Positions 36,900-39,705 of a stretch of 39,705 nt of DNA are shown one piece after another. Position 1 is the first letter of the stretch, and each line of letters starts with the position of its first letter. This DNA is from Chromatiaceae bacterium. GTDB taxonomy: Bacteria; Pseudomonadota; Gammaproteobacteria; Chromatiales; Chromatiaceae. The translations under genes were made by a program, and so were the position numbers. The stretch is taken from assembly GCA_028277905.1 (NCBI GenBank), contig JANQFI010000162.1:1-39705 (forward strand). The letters run 5' to 3'. Under the pieces are notes generated by a model. The model saw only the letters and a program-made list of their open reading frames with translations. It had not been told where the DNA came from and made no database searches.

Positions 36900-37708
36900 G
36901 GGTAGAGCCACCGATTGAGGCGCGTCAGCAGCCATTCGGCCGTGAAGCCAAGCAAGGTAATCCAGAGCACATAGGGAATGATGACGTCCATGGCCAGATA
37001 GCGGCGCACGAGGAAGATCCGATAGCCGAGCCCCTCCGTCGCGGCTATCGCCTCGGCGGCAATCAGGAACAGCCAGGCGGCGCCCAGGGCCAGACGCACC
37101 GAGTCGATGAGCCTCGGCATGATCTGCGGCAGCAGGATGCGGTAGGCCACTGCAAACTGGGATGCCCCGAGGGTCAGGGCCTTGGTCATCTGTTGGCGCG
37201 GGATCTGATCCACGGCCAGCAGGATGTCGCGGGCGATGATGGGAAAGATCCCGATGCAGATCAGCGCGATCTTGGCGGCCTCGTCGATGCCGGCGATGAT
37301 GAACAGGATCGGCAGCACCGCCAGCGGCGGGATCATCGCGAAGAAATTGAGCCCCGGACCCAAGATCGCCCGCAGCCCGGGGAAGACACCCATGTTCAAG
37401 CCCAGCAACAGGCCGATCACCGCGGCCAGCGACACCCCGGCGGCGATGCGTCCGAGGCTGGCCAGGGTGTCCGCCCACAGCAGATAGTCGCCGCTGCGCC
37501 TGTCCGGGGTAAAGGCCATGCGCTCGATGGCGGCGGCCATCTGGGCCGGGGTGGGCAGGATCTTGTAGCTTGGGTTCTCCGCGTGCAGATGCTGCACCGC
37601 CACCAGATAGACGGCGATGACCAGCAGAAACAGGATCAGCCCCAAGGCGATCGCCAGGGATCGAGACGGGGCCGCGTGCAGCCCCCAGATCCGCGGCACC
37701 CTGGCCAT
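36875..37708 (-). CDS. ABC transporter permease, NitT/TauT type
   Basis: A 277-residue inner-membrane protein with six to seven helices and the binding-protein-dependent transport signature: SLGRIAAGVSLAAVIGLLLG, MIPPLAVLPILFIIAGIDEAAKI with LGASQFAVAYRILLPQIMPR (EAA loop that docks the ATPase). It forms the membrane channel of the importer. It begins 2 bp after the binding-protein stop codon and overlaps the ATPase start, so all three are co-translated. Length is typical. Close to permeases of urea-carboxylase-linked systems. Confidence 0.88.
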   Translation of the reverse strand: MARVPRIWGLHAAPSRSLAIALGLILFLLVIAVYLVAVQHLHAENPSYKILPTPAQMAAAIERMAFTPDRRSGDYLLWADTLASLGRIAAGVSLAAVIGLLLGLNMGVFPGLRAILGPGLNFFAMIPPLAVLPILFIIAGIDEAAKIALICIGIFPIIARDILLAVDQIPRQQMTKALTLGASQFAVAYRILLPQIMPRLIDSVRLALGAAWLFLIAAEAIAATEGLGYRIFLVRRYLAMDVIIPYVLWITLLGFTAEWLLTRLNRWLYPWYAQAGR

Positions 37709-37710
37709 GC

Positions 37711-38745
37711 TTAGAGCTTACCCTCGGCGGCGAGCGTCATGTAGCCGGCATCGAAGCGCAGCCTGACGTTCTCGGGGTCACCGAGGACGCTGCCATCGGG
37801 GAAGGCGATACCCACCAGATCCTTGGACGGGGCGCCGTTGCCGTACAGGCCTTTGTCGAACGCGAAGCTGCGCACATGCTCCATGGTCTGCTTGGCCTCC
37901 TCGCTGGAAACCAGGGCCGCGGCCTTTGCCGCATCGGTGAACAGCGCGGTGGTCTTGAGCTGGGCCTCGAATTCCGCAATCGTCGCGCCGGCTTGGTCGG
38001 CCATGTCGGCGATGGCCGCGTCACGTGCCTGTCCTCCCTCAGCCATGGTCGCCATGACCTCGTACCAGGCGCCGGCGAGTGCCTTCTTGAGACTGTCCGG
38101 TGCATCGCTGCGAACGATCAGTAGATCCATGATCTCGCCGGGGATCTGCGATGAGTCGAACAACAGCGTGGCCCCTTTGGCATTGCGGATCTGCTGCAGG
38201 GGCGGATTCCAGGTGACGGCCGCGGCATCCTCTTGGGCCAGGAAGACGCCGGCGATCTCGGCATCGCCGACGTTCATCAGGGTCAGATCGCGCTCGCTCA
38301 TGCCATGCATGTCCAGGGCGCGGGCCAGCAGGTAGTGCGACACCGACAGCTCCACCAGCATCACCTGGCGGCCCCGAAGATCGGTCACCGCCGTCGCACC
38401 CTTGGCCACGATGCCATCGTTGCCGTTGGAGAAATCGCCCAACACCAGGGCCGTGGTGTCGACCCCACCGACGGCGGGGATGGTCAGCGCATCCATGTTG
38501 GTGGCAACCACCGCGTCGAAGCTCCCGGCGGTGTAGAGGTTCAGAGACTCGATGTAGTCGTTGACGAGGGTGACCTCGATCTCGATGCCGTATTTGTCGG
38601 CCCAGCGTGCGACTATGCCCTTGTCCGCCGCATAACCCCAGGGCTCCCAGCCGGTGTAATGTGACCATGCCAGGCGGTAGCGATCCCCCGCCTCGACGCC
38701 AACGGAGAGCAGGAGCAGGCCGGCAGCAACAAGTCGATGCTTCAT
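37711..38745 (-). CDS. ABC transporter substrate-binding protein, urea-carboxylase-associated type
   Basis: A 344-residue periplasmic protein with a Sec signal (VAAGLLLLSVGVEAG, cut about residue 19-20). The mature start RLAWSHYTGWEPWGYAADKG, VNDYIESLNLYTAGSFDAVV, TNMDALTIPAVGGVDTTALV and DFSNGNDGIV match the binding proteins found in urea-carboxylase gene clusters of NMT1/THI5-like fold. The ligand may be urea, guanidine or a related amide; no urea carboxylase, amidolyase or guanidine enzyme is in the window, so the ligand is open. GAGGA precedes the ATG. Only 36 bp separate it from the TelA-family gene upstream, hence probably the same transcript. Confidence 0.82.
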   Translation of the reverse strand: MKHRLVAAGLLLLSVGVEAGDRYRLAWSHYTGWEPWGYAADKGIVARWADKYGIEIEVTLVNDYIESLNLYTAGSFDAVVATNMDALTIPAVGGVDTTALVLGDFSNGNDGIVAKGATAVTDLRGRQVMLVELSVSHYLLARALDMHGMSERDLTLMNVGDAEIAGVFLAQEDAAAVTWNPPLQQIRNAKGATLLFDSSQIPGEIMDLLIVRSDAPDSLKKALAGAWYEVMATMAEGGQARDAAIADMADQAGATIAEFEAQLKTTALFTDAAKAAALVSSEEAKQTMEHVRSFAFDKGLYGNGAPSKDLVGIAFPDGSVLGDPENVRLRFDAGYMTLAAEGKL

Positions 38746-38781
38746 GGAAGGGTCCTCGAGGTGTATTCGTGATACCTGTGA

Positions 38782-39621
38782 TCAGGCCTCGATATCGATC
38801 AGCGGCGCTGTCTCATTGCCGCGCGCCATGCGGTCCAGCACCTGCTGCTGCTCGGCCGAGAGGCGATCCAGCTCCAGCACCGTCTCGGCCATGCCGGGCA
38901 GGGCATGGGTGCGGAAGCGCGAGATGTCGTCCATCGCCTCGCGGATGTCCGTGAAGGCCTGCTTCAGCACGTCCATGTCCAGCTGGGTGCTGGTCGCCTG
39001 CTTATGGATCTCTACACCCTGGGTGCGCAGCTTGTTCGCGGCACCGGCGATGAGACGGTTCGTGGTGTCGTTCACGGCACCGACCTTGTCCAGCACGATG
39101 CGCTGATTCGCCAAGGCCAGCGACAGGGTGACGGCGGTGCGCAGCGCGTTGACCGTGACGATGATGGCCCGGTTCACACCGCGCATCAGCTCCTTGTTGT
39201 TGCGCATGATCAGCTCGGTGGACAGCACCCCCTGTTGGACCACGGCCTGGTGCTGCTGTAGATCCTGGATGCGTTGACGTAGTGGAAAGATCAGCTCCTC
39301 GGCGACGAGCTTGTACCTCGGGCTGCCGGGCTCGATCTCGCGCTCGAGCCGATAGCTCAGCTGGTCGTCGACCGCCCGGCCGAGTGCGATGGCACGCCGC
39401 AGGCGCCCGCCGGTCTCGGCCAGGGAGTCCTGGTCCATGGCCAGGGTCTTGTTGTCCCGCTCCAGTGTGGCGGCGCCGTCCTGCAGCGAGCGCACCACGG
39501 AATCTATGATCGCCTGGGCCGACTCGTAACGCTTGAAATACCGCTTCACGGGCGTGCCGATGAAGGGCAAGAAGCCCAGCAAGCGGCCGAGCCAGCCGGG
39601 CGAAAAGTCGGCCTTGATCAT
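38782..39621 (-). CDS. TelA-family protein, short form (second copy)
   Basis: A 279-residue helical protein. Family blocks are clear: LGFLPFIGTPVKRYFKRYES, DNKTLAMDQDSLAETGGRL, EELIFPLRQRIQDLQQHQAV, MRNNKELMRGVNRAIIVTVN, then ALRTAVTLSLALANQRIVLD and NDTTNRLIAGAANKL. It lacks about 80-100 N-terminal residues usual in the family, beginning almost at the first conserved block. The frame stays open to the window edge but without family sequence; ATG 39621 is chosen over TTG 39633 because GGACGGA precedes it. It lies 36 bp before the ABC transporter operon. The other TelA-family gene in the window (16473-17648) is only distantly similar. Function is unproven. Confidence 0.75.
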   Translation of the reverse strand: MIKADFSPGWLGRLLGFLPFIGTPVKRYFKRYESAQAIIDSVVRSLQDGAATLERDNKTLAMDQDSLAETGGRLRRAIALGRAVDDQLSYRLEREIEPGSPRYKLVAEELIFPLRQRIQDLQQHQAVVQQGVLSTELIMRNNKELMRGVNRAIIVTVNALRTAVTLSLALANQRIVLDKVGAVNDTTNRLIAGAANKLRTQGVEIHKQATSTQLDMDVLKQAFTDIREAMDDISRFRTHALPGMAETVLELDRLSAEQQQVLDRMARGNETAPLIDIEA

Positions 39622-39705
39622 CGTTCCGTCCAAAACCGGACAAACCGCATGTGAAATTTGACCCGCGGAAGGGCCGGAGAAGGGTCGGCAGAACCTCCCG
39701 AATCT

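Noticed and set aside
38746..38781. Guanidine or other riboswitch before the ABC transporter operon
   Set aside because: Only 36 bp lie between the genes, too short for the known guanidine aptamers, and no suitable motif was seen.

Overview
The window is GC-rich, with strongly G/C-biased third codon positions, and its gene content fits a gammaproteobacterium. I infer a purple sulfur bacterium (Chromatiaceae or relatives). The reasons are ubiG and valS in gammaproteobacterial form, a Ycf49/DUF2499-type membrane protein otherwise typical of cyanobacteria and plastids, a PEP-CTERM remnant, and dispersed repeats built around GTTGTC/GACAAC hexanucleotides next to a 23S-IVS-type four-helix-bundle gene. 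No rRNA, tRNA or CRISPR array was seen.

Layout. 1-3168 is a graveyard of mobile DNA: an integrase fragment is split by a 162-bp MITE-like insert and cut off by a 1.95-kb element with complex inverted ends, which carries two decayed overlapping tyrosine recombinases; a third recombinase remnant follows and is cut by a 157-bp MITE. 3169-5804 holds a two-gene Kef potassium efflux operon (minus). 6399-9180 carries a PLP aminotransferase and a PcfJ-like protein (plus). 9702-14069 is one gene for an unrecognised 1455-residue membrane protein (minus). 14760-16193 is a dihydrolipoamide dehydrogenase (plus), followed at once by a hexanucleotide repeat element and a TelA-family gene (minus). 17832-18290 is a broken PEP-CTERM gene, and 18401-24697 a secreted RHS/YD-repeat protein with a compositionally foreign 3' end. 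24974-25393 is a broken four-helix-bundle gene bracketed by hexanucleotide repeats.

25438-31826 is a minus-strand run: valS, a UbiA-family prenyltransferase, ubiG, a 5'-truncated phosphoglycolate-phosphatase-like gene and a squalene/phytoene-synthase-like gene. These concern quinone/isoprenoid chemistry and translation. 32186-33535 pairs a CRP-type regulator with the DUF2499/DUF3593-like membrane protein. Then come a small membrane protein, a second full copy of the hexanucleotide element, an LpoA-like lipoprotein, and a compact minus-strand operon of a second TelA-family gene plus the three parts of a NitT/TauT-type ABC transporter most like those linked to urea carboxylase.

The most distinctive content is the layered repeat biology: a 157-bp MITE family with perfect 3-bp YTA target duplications, a separate 150-165-bp element with an expandable hexanucleotide core, and the nested insertions at the left end. 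The RHS protein with a swapped cysteine-rich tip, the DUF2499/CRP pair and the giant membrane protein are the best candidates for undescribed function.
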